Part shown: piece after piece, positions 15,790 to 26,600 of the stretch
Position numbering within the stretch: the stretch's first letter is position 1
Layout of the letters: every line of letters starts with the position of its first letter
Assembly: GCA_035495615.1 (NCBI GenBank)
Contig: DATJFP010000084.1
Span: forward strand, 1 to 55,211
Direction: 5' to 3'
DNA from: Verrucomicrobiia bacterium
Lineage (GTDB): Bacteria > Omnitrophota > Omnitrophia > Omnitrophales > Aquincolibacteriaceae
Length of the DNA: 55,211 bases
Notes under the pieces: generated by a model
Seen by the model: only the letters and a program-made list of their open reading frames with translations
The model's database searches: none
Told to the model about the DNA's origin: nothing
Made by a program: the position numbers and the translations under genes

Positions 15790-18650
15790 TGAAAACGGAA
15801 AATGCCCAAAAGACAAGCCCGCTCCCGCCGTCGAGGCCGATTTCGTCCGGCCCTATGGATGCCTTCATCCGGATCCGCGGCGCGCGTGAGCACAACCTGA
15901 AAGGCGTGAACCTCGACATCCCGCGCAACAAGCTCGTCGTGCTTACGGGATTGTCCGGCTCCGGAAAGTCTTCGCTTGCTTTTGACACGATTTATGCCGA
16001 GGGTCAGCGGCGGTATCTCGAAAGCCTTTCGTCCTACGCGCGTCAATTTCTCGAGAAGCTGAAGAAGCCCGAAGTGGATTACATCTCCGGCCTTTCGCCC
16101 AGCATTGCCATCGAACAGCGTTCCATGACGCACAACCCGCGGTCGACGGTGGCCACCGTGACGGAGATCTACGATTACCTGCGCCTTTTGTACGCCAAGG
16201 CGGGCGACGTTTTCTGCCACGTCTGCGGCGTGCCGCTGACCAGCCAGCGGCCTGACGAGATCAGCCGTGATGTTCTCGAAAAATACGCAGGGAAGGAGAT
16301 CCAGGTATTCGCGCCGGTCGTTCGCGGCCGCAAAGGCGAATTTCAGAAGCTTTTCCAGGACACGCTGAAGCGCGGCTTTTCGCAAGGCAGGATCGACGGC
16401 AAGATGACGGCGCTGAAGCCGGACCTCAAACTGCGCAAGACCCACCGGCACGACATCGAGATTTTGACGGACCATTTGCGCGCCGAGCCCAAGAACGCGA
16501 GCCGGCTGCTGGCCTCGATCCAGGCGGCCGTGGACCTCGCAGGCGGCGCGGCCATGGTGCTCGCCGTAGAAAAATCGGGACGGCCGGCCACGCAGTTTTT
16601 CTCCACCAAGCGCAGCTGCGCCCAGTGCCAGACGAGCTATCCCGATCTCACGCCGAATCTTTTTTCCTTCAACAGCCCGTACGGCGCGTGCCCGCGCTGC
16701 AAAGGTCTTGGAAAATATTCCCAGCTCATGACGCAGGGCGTCATCAAGGACCCGTCGCGGCCGCTCATGTCCGGCGCGCTGAACGAAGACCTGTTTTTTT
16801 CCTTCAATAAATATTTCGTGGAAGACCTTCTTTACGATCTGACCAAGGCTTATCATTTCGAGCCTTCCGCGCCTTTCCAGGAATGGCCGGAGGAAGCCCG
16901 CGAAGCCTTTTTTCTCGGCGACGGCGAGCATTCCGGCCTGATCGAAGAGCTCGAGAGGCTGTTCCATGAAACCAACTCGGAGGAAGTCCGCCGCAAGGTC
17001 CGGAACTTTTTGAAGGAGGACGCCTGTTCCGAATGCGGCGGCAAGCGCCTGCGCAAGGAAAGCCTGGGCGTGAAAATCCAGGGCAAGAACATCGTGGAAG
17101 TCACGGCGCAGGCGGTCGAAGAAGCGGTCCCGTATTTCGAAAAGCTGAAATTTCCCAAAACACTCGAACCCGTGACTATGCCCATCCTGAAAGAAATCCG
17201 CCAGCGGCTGAAATTCCTTTTCGACGTGGGGCTGGGCTACTTGACGCTGGACCGGACCGTGGCCACGCTTGCGGGCGGGGAATTGCAGCGCATCCGCCTC
17301 GCGGCCCAGATCGGCGTGGGGCTCACGGGAGTGCTGTACGTGCTGGACGAGCCCAGCATCGGCCTGCACCCGCGCGACAACAGCAAACTGCTGACCGCGC
17401 TCGAGCGCCTGCGCGATTTGAAGAACACGGTGCTCGTCGTCGAGCATGACGAAGAGACCATGCGGCGCGCGGACCATCTCATCGACCTGGGCCCGGCCGC
17501 GGGAAGGCACGGCGGCGAGGTCGTGGCCGAAGGGCCCGCGGACAACCTGCGTGATTCCGGGAATTCCCTGACCGCCAAATACCTTTCGGGTGACATGAAG
17601 ATCGAGGTTCCCTCGCAGCGCAAGCCCTACAAGGGCGCACCGAGCCTGGAGCTGCGCGGCTGCGAGGAGCATAATCTGAAAAAAGTAGACGTGAACATCC
17701 CGCTCGGGCTTTTCGTCTGCGTCACGGGCGTGTCGGGCTCCGGCAAGAGCACGCTGATCTACGATACGCTTTACAAGGAACTCCACAACCGAATCTGGAA
17801 GACGCAGTATCACGTGGGGAAGTTCAAGTCGCTGCAGGGCGCGCAGCACCTCGAACAGGTCATTGCCATCGACCAGTCGCCGATCGGCAGGACGCCGCGC
17901 TCGAATCCGGCCACGTACACCGACCTCTTTACGCCGATCCGCAAACTCTTCTCGGAGGTGCACGAATCCCGGTCGCGGCGTTACGAGGCGTCCCGCTTCA
18001 GTTTCAATTTAAAAGGTGGGCGCTGCGAGACCTGCCGCGGGGAAGGTTTTGAGAAACTGCAGATGAGCTTCATGCCCGACATCTACGTGCAATGCGAGAC
18101 CTGCCGCGGCAAGCGCTACAACGATGCCACGCTGGAAGTCCGTTACCGCGGCAAGAACATCGCCGAAGTGCTCGACCTCACCGTCCAGGACGCGATCGAA
18201 TTTTTTTCGGAGATCGCGGTGATCAAAGACAAACTCGTCCTGCTCGAGACGATCGGCCTGGGGTATTTGAAGCTGGGGCAGTCCTGTACCACGTTGTCCG
18301 GAGGCGAGGCGCAGCGGATCAAGCTGGCTTACGAATTGGCCAAGCGCTCGAGCGGCAAAACGCTGTACCTGCTCGACGAGCCGACCACGGGACTCCATTT
18401 CGCGGACATCGCCAATCTCCTCACCGCGCTTTTCCGGCTGCGCGACCAGGGCAATACGATCGTCGTCATCGAGCACAACCTGGACATGATCAAGACGGCG
18501 GATTACATCCTCGATCTCGGCCCCGAGGGGGGCAAGGGCGGGGGGCAGATCATCGCCACGGGCTCGCCCGAGGAAATCGCCGCCTGCCGTGATTCCTACA
18601 CGGGAGCCTTCCTCAAATCCATCCTAAGCTCAGCCAAGCCAGGGAGATAA
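15789..18650 (+). CDS. uvrA: Excinuclease ABC subunit A
   Basis: A 953-residue UvrA, the damage-recognition ATPase of nucleotide excision repair. Two ABC modules are present: Walker A motifs [17 protein letters not shown] and [17 protein letters not shown], and signature motifs [12 protein letters not shown] and [12 protein letters not shown]. Zinc-finger cysteines CHVC, CAQC, CPRC, CSEC and CETC are visible. The chosen start adds about 20 residues before the usual [15 protein letters not shown]; an internal ATG at 15855 is an alternative start, but 15789 overlaps the upstream stop. Confidence 0.96.
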   Translation: MKTENAQKTSPLPPSRPISSGPMDAFIRIRGAREHNLKGVNLDIPRNKLVVLTGLSGSGKSSLAFDTIYAEGQRRYLESLSSYARQFLEKLKKPEVDYISGLSPSIAIEQRSMTHNPRSTVATVTEIYDYLRLLYAKAGDVFCHVCGVPLTSQRPDEISRDVLEKYAGKEIQVFAPVVRGRKGEFQKLFQDTLKRGFSQGRIDGKMTALKPDLKLRKTHRHDIEILTDHLRAEPKNASRLLASIQAAVDLAGGAAMVLAVEKSGRPATQFFSTKRSCAQCQTSYPDLTPNLFSFNSPYGACPRCKGLGKYSQLMTQGVIKDPSRPLMSGALNEDLFFSFNKYFVEDLLYDLTKAYHFEPSAPFQEWPEEAREAFFLGDGEHSGLIEELERLFHETNSEEVRRKVRNFLKEDACSECGGKRLRKESLGVKIQGKNIVEVTAQAVEEAVPYFEKLKFPKTLEPVTMPILKEIRQRLKFLFDVGLGYLTLDRTVATLAGGELQRIRLAAQIGVGLTGVLYVLDEPSIGLHPRDNSKLLTALERLRDLKNTVLVVEHDEETMRRADHLIDLGPAAGRHGGEVVAEGPADNLRDSGNSLTAKYLSGDMKIEVPSQRKPYKGAPSLELRGCEEHNLKKVDVNIPLGLFVCVTGVSGSGKSTLIYDTLYKELHNRIWKTQYHVGKFKSLQGAQHLEQVIAIDQSPIGRTPRSNPATYTDLFTPIRKLFSEVHESRSRRYEASRFSFNLKGGRCETCRGEGFEKLQMSFMPDIYVQCETCRGKRYNDATLEVRYRGKNIAEVLDLTVQDAIEFFSEIAVIKDKLVLLETIGLGYLKLGQSCTTLSGGEAQRIKLAYELAKRSSGKTLYLLDEPTTGLHFADIANLLTALFRLRDQGNTIVVIEHNLDMIKTADYILDLGPEGGKGGGQIIATGSPEEIAACRDSYTGAFLKSILSSAKPGR

Positions 18651-18697
18651 GGCGGGATAAAGACGTTCCGGCCCGGCCCGCCCTTCCTAAAAAGCGT

Positions 18698-18726
18698 TTG
18701 AAACCCGCGTCCTCTTTTGTTATATT
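18698..18726 (+). promoter_or_regulatory. Promoter for winged-helix gene
   Basis: TTGAAA (18698-18703), 17 bases, TATATT (18721-18726): five of six matches in each box. Followed by a GAAGGAG ribosome-binding site before the ATG at 18773. Confidence 0.6.
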
Positions 18727-18772
18727 CCTAAAAAATGCGGATTCCGTAGTTTAATTTATTGAAGGAGCTAGC

Positions 18773-18991
18773 ATGATTACCATCACCGAGATCGGAATTA
18801 CGGCGGGCGACATTTGGCATTATCTTGACGACAACGGATCCGCGACCTTGGACCAGCTCAACCGCAACATCGGCAAGAACAAGGAACTCATCCTCATGAG
18901 CCTCGGATGGCTCGCCCGCGAAGGCCACATCACGCTTGACGGTCCGGAGAACGGGTTTCTTGCCAGCCTCGCGCAGCCGCGCCGCGCCTGA
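18773..18991 (+). CDS. Winged-helix domain protein (DUF2582-like)
   Basis: A 72-residue protein that appears to be a single winged helix-turn-helix. ITAGDIWHYLDDNGSATLDQL is the first helical pair (AGDIWHYLDDNG shown here), followed by SLGWLAREGHI and a wing. It resembles the small PF10771-type winged-helix proteins found in Bacteroidetes and PVC-related bacteria, whose targets are unknown. It has its own promoter and a strong ribosome-binding site. Confidence 0.75.
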   Translation: MITITEIGITAGDIWHYLDDNGSATLDQLNRNIGKNKELILMSLGWLAREGHITLDGPENGFLASLAQPRRA

Positions 18992-18997
18992 TTTTTC

Positions 18998-19333
18998 TTG
19001 AACGCCCTCGTTGTTTTTTCCACCGCCCCCACTCTATCTGAAGCAAGAAAGGTCGCCGGTTTCCTTCTGGAAGATCGCCTGGCCGCATGCGTCAACATCA
19101 CGGGCCCTCTGGAATCCCATTACCGCTGGCAGGGGAAGAAACGACGCGATCGTGAATTTCTTTTGATCATCAAGACCACCCGCAGCCGCTTTTCCCGGCT
19201 GGAAAAAGCGATCCGCAAAAAACATTCCTACCAGACGCCTGAGATCATCGCCGTGCCGGTAACGCGCGGCAGCCGCGATTATCTGTCGTGGCTCGCCCTC
19301 GAGACCTCGGTCAGGCCCCGCAAGCGTTCCTGA
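18998..19333 (+). CDS. cutA: Divalent-cation tolerance protein CutA
   Basis: A 111-residue CutA1-like trimeric protein. Family features are VFSTAPTLSEARKVA, LLEDRLAACVNI, the YRWQGK segment, LLIIKTTRSRF and YQTPEIIAVPV, with W in SWLALE near the end. CutA is linked to copper tolerance in E. coli but its general role is unclear. The TTG start at 18998 lies 6 bases after the previous stop and is the only start that keeps the first beta strand. Confidence 0.9.
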   Translation: MNALVVFSTAPTLSEARKVAGFLLEDRLAACVNITGPLESHYRWQGKKRRDREFLLIIKTTRSRFSRLEKAIRKKHSYQTPEIIAVPVTRGSRDYLSWLALETSVRPRKRS

Positions 19334-19343
19334 AGGAAAACTG

Positions 19344-19367
19344 GGGACATGCCTTTAGGCGTGGCCC
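19344..19367. repeat. REP-like palindrome with TTTA loop, copy 2
   Basis: GGGACATGCC-TTTA-GGCGTGGCCC forms a 10-pair stem with one A-G mismatch and one G-T wobble, between cutA and the converging regulator gene. It matches the design of the element at 5978-5999, including the TTTA tip. It could also act as a stem between convergent genes. Confidence 0.5.
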
Positions 19368-19378
19368 AATACCGGGAA

Positions 19379-19945
19379 CTAAATTTTTGAAGGAGAAACC
19401 GCGGCGAGCAGCCTTGCTTTTCCCGACTGCTCGTTGCTGATCTGGTGGGGAATGGAAGCGTCGAAGTAAAGCGTTTCGTTCTCTTTCAGAGTGTATTCCC
19501 GGTTCTCGAGCGTGACCTTCACTTCTCCCTGCAAGACAAAAAGAAATTTTTCCACACCCCGCTCATTATGCTCCGTGGGCATTGAACTTTTTCCCTGCAG
19601 TGTGATCATGAGCGGTGTGATTTTCTTTTTTGAAGATTCATGAGTGAGAAGTTCGACCTGGACCTGATGCGAATGATGGGTGACTTTGCGTTCGGCCGCG
19701 GAGGTCGTGTGAACGACTTCTTCATACCGTTTGTCCATGCCGGAATACAATTCCGCAAGACCGATGCCGAGCACTTCCGCAATTTTTTCGTGGCTTTCCA
19801 GCGTGCCGGTCATGGTGCCGGTTTCGATGCGCGACAGCGTCGCCTGCGCCACGCCGGTTTTCTCCGCCATTTCCACGAGCGTGATGCTCTTCGTCTTGCG
19901 GATCTGTCTGATTTTCTGCCCGAGATTTTTAATCATGCCCTCCAT
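19379..19945 (-). CDS. XRE-family regulator with C-terminal cupin domain
   Basis: About 188 residues. An N-terminal lambda-repressor-like helix-turn-helix (LGQKIRQIRKTKSITLVEMAEKTGVAQATLSRIE, shown in part: TGVAQATLSRIETG) is followed by a C-terminal cupin with VEKFLFVLQGEVKVTLENR and FDASIPHQISN. Such XRE-cupin proteins are ligand-sensing repressors or activators, for example of sugar, amino acid or polyamine genes. The start is uncertain: ATG at 19945 or 19936 both fit, and a TTG at 19978 extends it further. It is divergent from the ComEA-like gene, with paired repeats between them. Confidence 0.82.
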   Translation of the reverse strand: MEGMIKNLGQKIRQIRKTKSITLVEMAEKTGVAQATLSRIETGTMTGTLESHEKIAEVLGIGLAELYSGMDKRYEEVVHTTSAAERKVTHHSHQVQVELLTHESSKKKITPLMITLQGKSSMPTEHNERGVEKFLFVLQGEVKVTLENREYTLKENETLYFDASIPHQISNEQSGKARLLAAVSPSKI

Positions 19946-19993
19946 GGTAATGAAAAAGAAAAGGGCAGGCAATAACAATATGATAGAAAATTA

Positions 19994-20024
19994 ATCAAAT
20001 TTTCATTTAAATCAAATTTTTATT
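19994..20024. promoter_or_regulatory. Paired 14-base direct repeats, probable operator
   Basis: ATCAAATTTTCATT (19994-20007) and ATCAAATTTTTATT (20011-20024) differ at one base and are 17 bases apart, in the intergenic region between the XRE-cupin gene and the ComEA-like gene. The second copy abuts TTGACA (20023-20028). A binding site for the adjacent regulator is a reasonable inference. Confidence 0.45.
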
Positions 20025-20049
20025 GACAAATATCCATAATCCTCATAAG
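20023..20049 (+). promoter_or_regulatory. Possible promoter for ComEA-like gene
   Basis: Consensus TTGACA (20023-20028) is followed at 15 bases by CATAAG (20044-20049). The -10 and the spacing are poor, as would fit a regulated promoter. Low confidence. Confidence 0.3.
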
Positions 20050-20087
20050 CTTCTTGCACTTTCAACATTTCCAAGGAGGAAATTACC

Positions 20088-20408
20088 ATGAAAACTGCTT
20101 CAAAGAAATCCGCCGGGTTGTTTGTCCTGGCTTTTTTGTTTTTTGGAACGGCCTGGAATCCTTTTGTGCACGCGGCTCCCAAGGCCGGTGAAGTCCAGGT
20201 CCAGGCGCAGGCTGCCGGGCCCGTCAACGTGAATACGGCAGACGCCAAGGACCTGGAGAGGATCAAGGGCATTGGTCCCGAACTCGCCAGCCGCATTGTT
20301 TCGTACCGGGAAGAGCACGGCGCTTTCAAAAGCGTGGACGAGCTTCTTTCGGTGCGGGGCATCGGCCAGGTGAAGCTGGAAAAAATCAAATCCGAAGTGA
20401 CTCTGTAA
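20088..20408 (+). CDS. ComEA-like helix-hairpin-helix protein
   Basis: A 106-residue exported protein. A signal peptide (residues 1 to about 29, ending FVHAA) precedes a short linker and a double helix-hairpin-helix domain: VNVNTADAKDLERIKGIGPELASRIV and LLSVRGIGQVKLEKIK. This is the DNA-binding domain of ComEA, the periplasmic receptor for DNA uptake. Together with the comF-like gene at the left end it hints at natural transformation, though single HhH proteins can have other roles. A strong AAGGAGGAAA lies before the ATG, and a perfect terminator follows. Confidence 0.88.
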   Translation: MKTASKKSAGLFVLAFLFFGTAWNPFVHAAPKAGEVQVQAQAAGPVNVNTADAKDLERIKGIGPELASRIVSYREEHGAFKSVDELLSVRGIGQVKLEKIKSEVTL

Positions 20409-20435
20409 CTTCACCCGGCATTTGAAAGAACAGGC

Positions 20436-20472
20436 GAATCCCTCTTCCGTAAGGAAGAGGGATTCTTTTTTT
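20436..20472 (+). terminator. Rho-independent terminator after ComEA-like gene
   Basis: A perfect 13-base-pair stem GAATCCCTCTTCC / GGAAGAGGGATTC with a GTAA loop, followed by seven T. It lies 28 bases after the stop codon. Confidence 0.92.
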
Positions 20473-20493
20473 GTCATTAGCTAACATCCGAAA

Positions 20494-20513
20494 GTTTAAT
20501 CGCGTTTAATCGC
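20494..20513. repeat. Tandem 10-base repeat upstream of the giant gene
   Basis: GTTTAATCGC occurs twice in direct tandem (20494-20503 and 20504-20513) in the 180-base gap between the terminator and the giant gene. A TTGACT lies at 20534-20539 but no matching -10 at normal spacing was found. The repeat may be a protein-binding site. Confidence 0.35.
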
Positions 20514-20650
20514 CTTCCTGAGAAAAAAATATTTTGACTTTGATTATTGCTTTTAAATCCTTATTTAGCTCCTTGAATTTGCCGGGTGAACTACGTATCT
20601 TCTAGGGACAAATTTTCTCCCGAAGTCCATTCCCTAAAACTCGGCGGAAC

Positions 20651-23600
20651 ATGAAATCAAAGTATTTCATAAAAGTCGTGGCCTTTCTCACGTCACTTTG
20701 TTTGGTCGCTGAACAAAGTTCGATGGCTCAGATGGCGCACGTTTTCACGCCCGAGCTTCCGAAAGAAATCGCAGCTTCATTTTTGACGGGCAAGGAAATG
20801 CCGTCGGAAATGGGAACTGTCGAAGAGCTCTGGATCTCGCCGCAATTTTCACGCGAAGCCGCGCCGGTGCCTTCGGTTTACCTGGTTCAGGACGCGCACG
20901 GACAGGAACAGGCGCAGCACAACGTTGCCGGCATCCTGCAATACCTGCGCGATAAAGCCGGAATCGACAGCGTCTTCATCGAAGGCGGCGTCGGTCCTCT
21001 CGACACAAGTCTCCTGCGAATTTTTCGGGAAGAAGATTTGAACCGCCGGGTTCTTGATGCGCTGCTGAAAAAAGGAGAAATCGGCGGCCCTGAAATTTTT
21101 CTCTCGAAGCAGCGCAAAGAAGGAAAGCCCGCGGCCTACGGGCTCGAAGAAGCCGGGCTGTATGTCCGCAATGTCCTCTCGTACCGCGAAGTCCTCGCGC
21201 AGCAAGACCTCACGCACCGCTGCCTCGACCGGCAGCTTGCCGAAATCGACCGCAAAGCCTCGCTCGTCCTTTCGCCCGCCCTATACAAGCTTTTCAAGGA
21301 ATGGGTCGCGTACGAAAAAAATGAAATGTCGCTGCCTTCCTACCTTCAGACGCTCGCAGTTCAGGCGCTCCGTCATCTCGAAGTCGATTTGAAAGATCCC
21401 CGGTCCCAGATCGAATGGCCCATGCTGGTCCGGCTTTTCGAGCTCTGGTCCCGAGAACCGAAAGTCGACCGCGCGCGCGCCTCGCAGGAACGGCAGGCGC
21501 TTCTCCGCTGGACGCGCGAAAAGAAACTGCCGGACGGTTACGCCGCGATGCTCGAAACGCTCGATGCCGCGGGCAAAAATCCGGAAATCCCGGCGCCGTG
21601 GAAAACGCAACGCGCCTTCTGGGAAGATTTCTACAAGACGGCCGCGCCTTCGGGATTTGATTTCAAGGATTATCCCGCGCTGGCGCTTTATGAAGGCTTC
21701 CGCATCCTGGAATCCGAAATCGATTCCACCGACCTCTTCAAGGAAATCGATGCCCTCCGCGACAAGATCCTGGCTAAACTTGCTGCCGGCGGCCAGGAAA
21801 CGGCCGTCATCGAAGGCTTCCGCAACCAGCTGCTGCTGAAAAAACTTTTCACCCTCACGCTCGCGCCCGAGGAATTCGACGCGCTAAAGCAGAAAGACGG
21901 CCCGCTCCGCGCCGGCCTCCCGCAAGACATGGCCGCAATTTATCGCAATGCCGTTTCTTTTTACGAACAGGCCCGGGAACGCGACGGCCGGATGATCGAC
22001 AATTTTCTGCGGCAGAAAAAAGAATCGAAATTCAAGACGTCCGTCCTGGTCACGGGCGGTTTCCATACGAACGGCGTTCGGTCATTGCTGCGGGAGCACG
22101 GCGTTTCATACGCCATCCTGCGCCCGCGCATGAACGAGCTGGCCGAAGAACCTGTTTATCAGGATTCCATGACGGACGCGGTCTCCAAGACGCCGCTCAT
22201 GGCATCCACGACCCGCCTGGCGAACTTCCTTAATTCCCGCGCGCAATGGAAGGGGTGGGGCCTTACCCTGAACCGCCGCGAAGCGCTTCTTCGCGATGCG
22301 GCCGCGTGGGGCCGTGCAAGAAACGGGAATCTGATGCCCGCCTATGCCGCGGGCGCTGCGTCCCGCGCCGAAATGCGCGCCGGCCAGCACGCGAAGCTCT
22401 TGGCCAGGATTCTGGACGACGCGCAGACCGCGCGATGGGACACGAGAGATTGGGCTAAGGCCATGTACGACCTCATCGAAGTCCATTTTCCCTCCGAAGA
22501 CGACAAGGACGCGGCCTCCGCATTAACGGAAGAAGAGCGTGCGGCCGTCGCGATCGTCAAGCAGAACCTCCAGAGAAATCCTTACAACCTGCTACAGGAC
22601 ATGATTGAAAATAACGACCGCGACGGACTTGCGAAGGCCTATCTTCTTCAGTATTTCGCGGCCATTCACCGCGTGATCGTTTCGCAGCGCGAAGACCAAA
22701 AACCCCAGGCGCCGGTCCGGGCCGATGCGACGATGGCTTCTTCCGCAGCGCAGACCGCGGAATTTTTCCGTACGAAAGAAAAGGCCGGCAATTACGCGGG
22801 CATCACCGGCAAGATCAATGTGGGGCTGCAAGCCGCCGACAGTCCTGAAAATCCGGACAATCCGTTTTCGCCGGAACTTGCGCTCGTCCTGCGCCATGCG
22901 GGGTTCGCGCCGGCACATACCACGGAAAATTTTCTTCCTCTTTTCGAACCGGAACTCGTGCCCACGCTCCTCGAACCCGGAAATCCCATGGGGTGGATGC
23001 GTTCGAATCCCATCCGCAAAGTAACGGTGAAACAAGGCCCGGAAGGTTATCCTCCGTATCTCTTGATCGAATTTTCCCTTCTCACGAATGCCATGGGCGT
23101 TCCGAGCCGGTTCATCCGCGCCTCCATCCTGCAGAAGCCGCTTCCGGTGCAGCCCGAAGAAAATGAACTGACCGAAGAATTCGTCCGCGGGAATTTTGTT
23201 TTCAGCCGGGACGAACTTCACGCGCTCGAGATCACGGGCGAGGAAAGCCCTGAAGCCAGGACAGAAAAAATCGGACGCCTGAGGGAGCTCGCGGCCGGAA
23301 ACCGCATGCTGTTCCAGGACCGCTGGACCGTCGGCACGACCGACCCCGAAGTGCGGCGTTATGCGGAATTTACCGGACGCAGCCCCGAAGAAACCGAAGC
23401 CCTTGCGCAGTTTTACCGGCGCTACCGTGATATGACGGTCCTCTCTCGTGAACGGACGGACTTTTACATGACGCTGGGCGTGGGCAAGACGTCGGAAGAG
23501 GGGTTTGAAAAGCAGGATGAGTACATGGCGACGCAGGTGCGCCGCAGCACGATCCTTTTCCTTTCTTATCCCGAGCTCGCGCAGTCGGTCCTCGAGCGGG

Positions 23601-26600
23601 ACCTTCTCGCCCCGATGATTTCGCTGTCCGTCCTGTACACGACCGAAGGCCTGATCGTTCCCGATGACAAGTTCAAAGACTACCTGGAGGCCCTGAAAGA
23701 GCTGCGCAATAACGACAAATACAAAAAAGTTCTCGAAGCCCTGAAAACGGTGCAGGACGAAATCAAGCCGGAGAGCGAGGACCCGCTCGACAAGGCCGTG
23801 GCCCAGGCCCTGAAAGACAGCCTGAAGTTCGAAATCATGTACCGGCTGTTTTACGAAACGTTTCACATCGAGACTTTCTTTAAAAACCAGAAGCCCCTGA
23901 TCTGGACGGCCTTGAACAACCGCTCGGAAGCTTACTGGAAAGCCTTCCTGGCCGGCAGCCGCGTTGCGATCTTGTCGCGCGGTCTCGCGTACGAGGATTA
24001 CGTGTCCGGATTTTCGCACAGCCAGATGCAATTCCTGGAAGCGCTCACCGCCGACGGCCCGCAGGTCTTCGATCTCTGGGCCCTTTCCCAGGCCATGACC
24101 ATGCAGAGCCGCTACGTTTATCCCGAAGAGCTTCCGGCGCCCCTGAAGACCCTGACGGAACAGAACCTCGCCGGCGAAATCGGCCTGCGTAAAAAAGGAA
24201 AAGACGACTATACGAAAAAGGTGCGTGAATTCCTGGAGAACATGAAACGGCTCGGCCTGCCTCAGCTGATCCGTCAAAAAATGGAATTCGTGGCCATGTT
24301 CCAGTCTTATCAGGACGACCTGATCGCGGCACGTGAGCATTATGAAACCGGGCGCGATGCGCAGGCCCTGGAAATCGTCAACGGCTACCTCGGACTCGCG
24401 GAGCATCCGTTGATTTCCGATCACGAAAGGCGGGCGCTCGAACAGCTCAAGCAGAAGATCGAAGAGCGCGCGAAACATTCCGGCATCGCGGCGCAGGCGG
24501 CGAAGATCATTGCCGGCGTGTCCCAGGCCCAGACCGCGGCGGAAACGGCCAAACTTCTTGTCGAGGCCGCGGACGTGCTTCCGCAGATGGCCGGACATCC
24601 TTCTTTGGGAAGTGTTAATGCGGCCGTTTCAGAACTCCAGGCACATCTTCCGGACCAGGTCGCATCGCTGCTCAAAGGATTCCGCGCGGACCTCAATGCC
24701 GCGGCGGCCCTGAATCCCACGGAAGCGAAGGCCGCTTTCGCGGAAAAAATCGCGGGCTTCCGCGCGCAGCTCGATCCCGTGTCCGGCATCCTGCCGGCGG
24801 CAGCGCTCGGGACCTTTCGTGCGCCGGTCGAAACGTTCCTGTCTTATCTCCAAACTGTTGAAAAGGCCTTCGCTCTTTTGGAAGAGTACTCCCAGATCGA
24901 AGTTCCCGCGCGCGAGATCGTTGCGCCTTTGATGACCCGGACGGCGGCCGTCTTGACCCCGCTCGAAGCGCAGGACCCGTGGCGCCAGAAACTGGAAGCG
25001 GCGAAAGATGCACTGGCCGGACGTTTTCAGGCGGCCGTCGCGGAAAAAATCGGCGCGGACGAGGGCAAGCCGGCGGAACTCGGCAGCCGGTTCGCGGATG
25101 ACCTTGCAGTTTTGAATGACTATCCCGCTTTGCGTGAGCCTCTCGCGGCGTCGATCCGCACCCGCGCCGCGGAAGCGCAGACGCCCGAAGAGGCCTTCCT
25201 CGCGATCGAAGGACCTTCGCCTTATCTGAAAAACCTGATCGTGCGGATTATCCGCCAGATCGCGGCCAAAGACGCGGGAACGCCTGCGCTGCACCGCGAA
25301 TTTTTCAATTACTTCCTCAAGAACGGCGAATCCCAGCCCACGGATTTCGAGCTGGAAGTTTTCGAAGCCGTGCGCAAGGCCTTCAATACAGCTCCGGACA
25401 CCAAAACGCGGGTCCAGCAGCTCCAGGGCAAAGACTTCCTCGACCAGGTCAAGCATTACGGCAAGAAAACGGACGAGCACGGCTCGCTCGAACATATTTC
25501 TCTGCAGCCTTCCAAAACACTCCTGATGTTCGCGGTCGGGATGGCGAGAGTTTTCGCGGGCCGGGCCGTGGATGCGCAGCTCGCGGCGCCGGCGCCTGAG
25601 CGCGCTTCTGCTCCGGGAGCTTCGGTCGACGATCTCTATGAAACGCTTCGCGGCTTTTTCATCAAGAAAAACAAAGACAATGGCTACCTCTATTATGGCG
25701 GCAACATGGACGTGACGGCCCTTTCCCAGTCGCCGGACGGACTGCACGTTCCTTTCATGCTGGCCCTGCGCCGCGCCGGCTTTGGATCGACGATCGACCT
25801 CCTCGAGATTTTCCGCGGCCTCAGGCAGGGCGTCAAAAGCGTAACTTTTATCGAGCCGAGGGAGAATAATCCGCCGGGACTCGTGATCGAGTTCGAACAT
25901 CCCGTGAAAGATTCCGTGACCGACGAAATGGTTTCCAAGATTGCCGTGGCGATCACCAAACAATACTTCCCGATGGACCCGCGCGACGGCGAATCGCTGG
26001 ACAGCTTCGAATACGACGCGGATCAGGTCCGTGCCCTGGCCTTCCAGGCAGGGGATGAGGCCGGAGAAAAACAGCGGAAGACCGTGCAGCTCGTGCGTCT
26101 CGCGGGCCAGCAGCGGATGGTTGCCGCCGGACTCTACACGGCTCCTTATTATCCGGACACGATTGCCCGGCTTTCGCGCGCGATGAGCCGCAGCAAGGCG
26201 GAGCAGTATGCGACCGAGCACTCTTTCATGTTCGGACTGTCGTCGGGCCTGGCCATCCGCAGCCTGAACAAGGTTCCTGAACACACGTCCCGCGAAGTCC
26301 AGGAACATGTCGACTTTTACAGAAGCTGGGGCGACGTTTTCGCGATCATGGCCGAAGGCGCCATGAAGCGGAGGGCGCTCATCGACAAACCCGTTTTCCG
26401 GGAAATGCTGAAAAATCCGCTCACGGCCGCGCTGGCCCGGCTGATGATTTTCAGGAAGCAGGGGAAATGGCTCATCAGCGCGCACGATCTGCCCGCCTAT
26501 ATCGCCCGGCTGGAAAAAATCGGCGGTGACGTCGTTCTGCCCGCTTTGAACAAACCGGAACTGCGCGTCGAAGAGGACAACAGGGAGATCAAAGCAAGGC

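Noticed and set aside
15621-17963. Antisense open frame of 780 codons under uvrA
   Set aside because: UvrA motifs on the plus strand are unambiguous, and the antisense product shows no family pattern.
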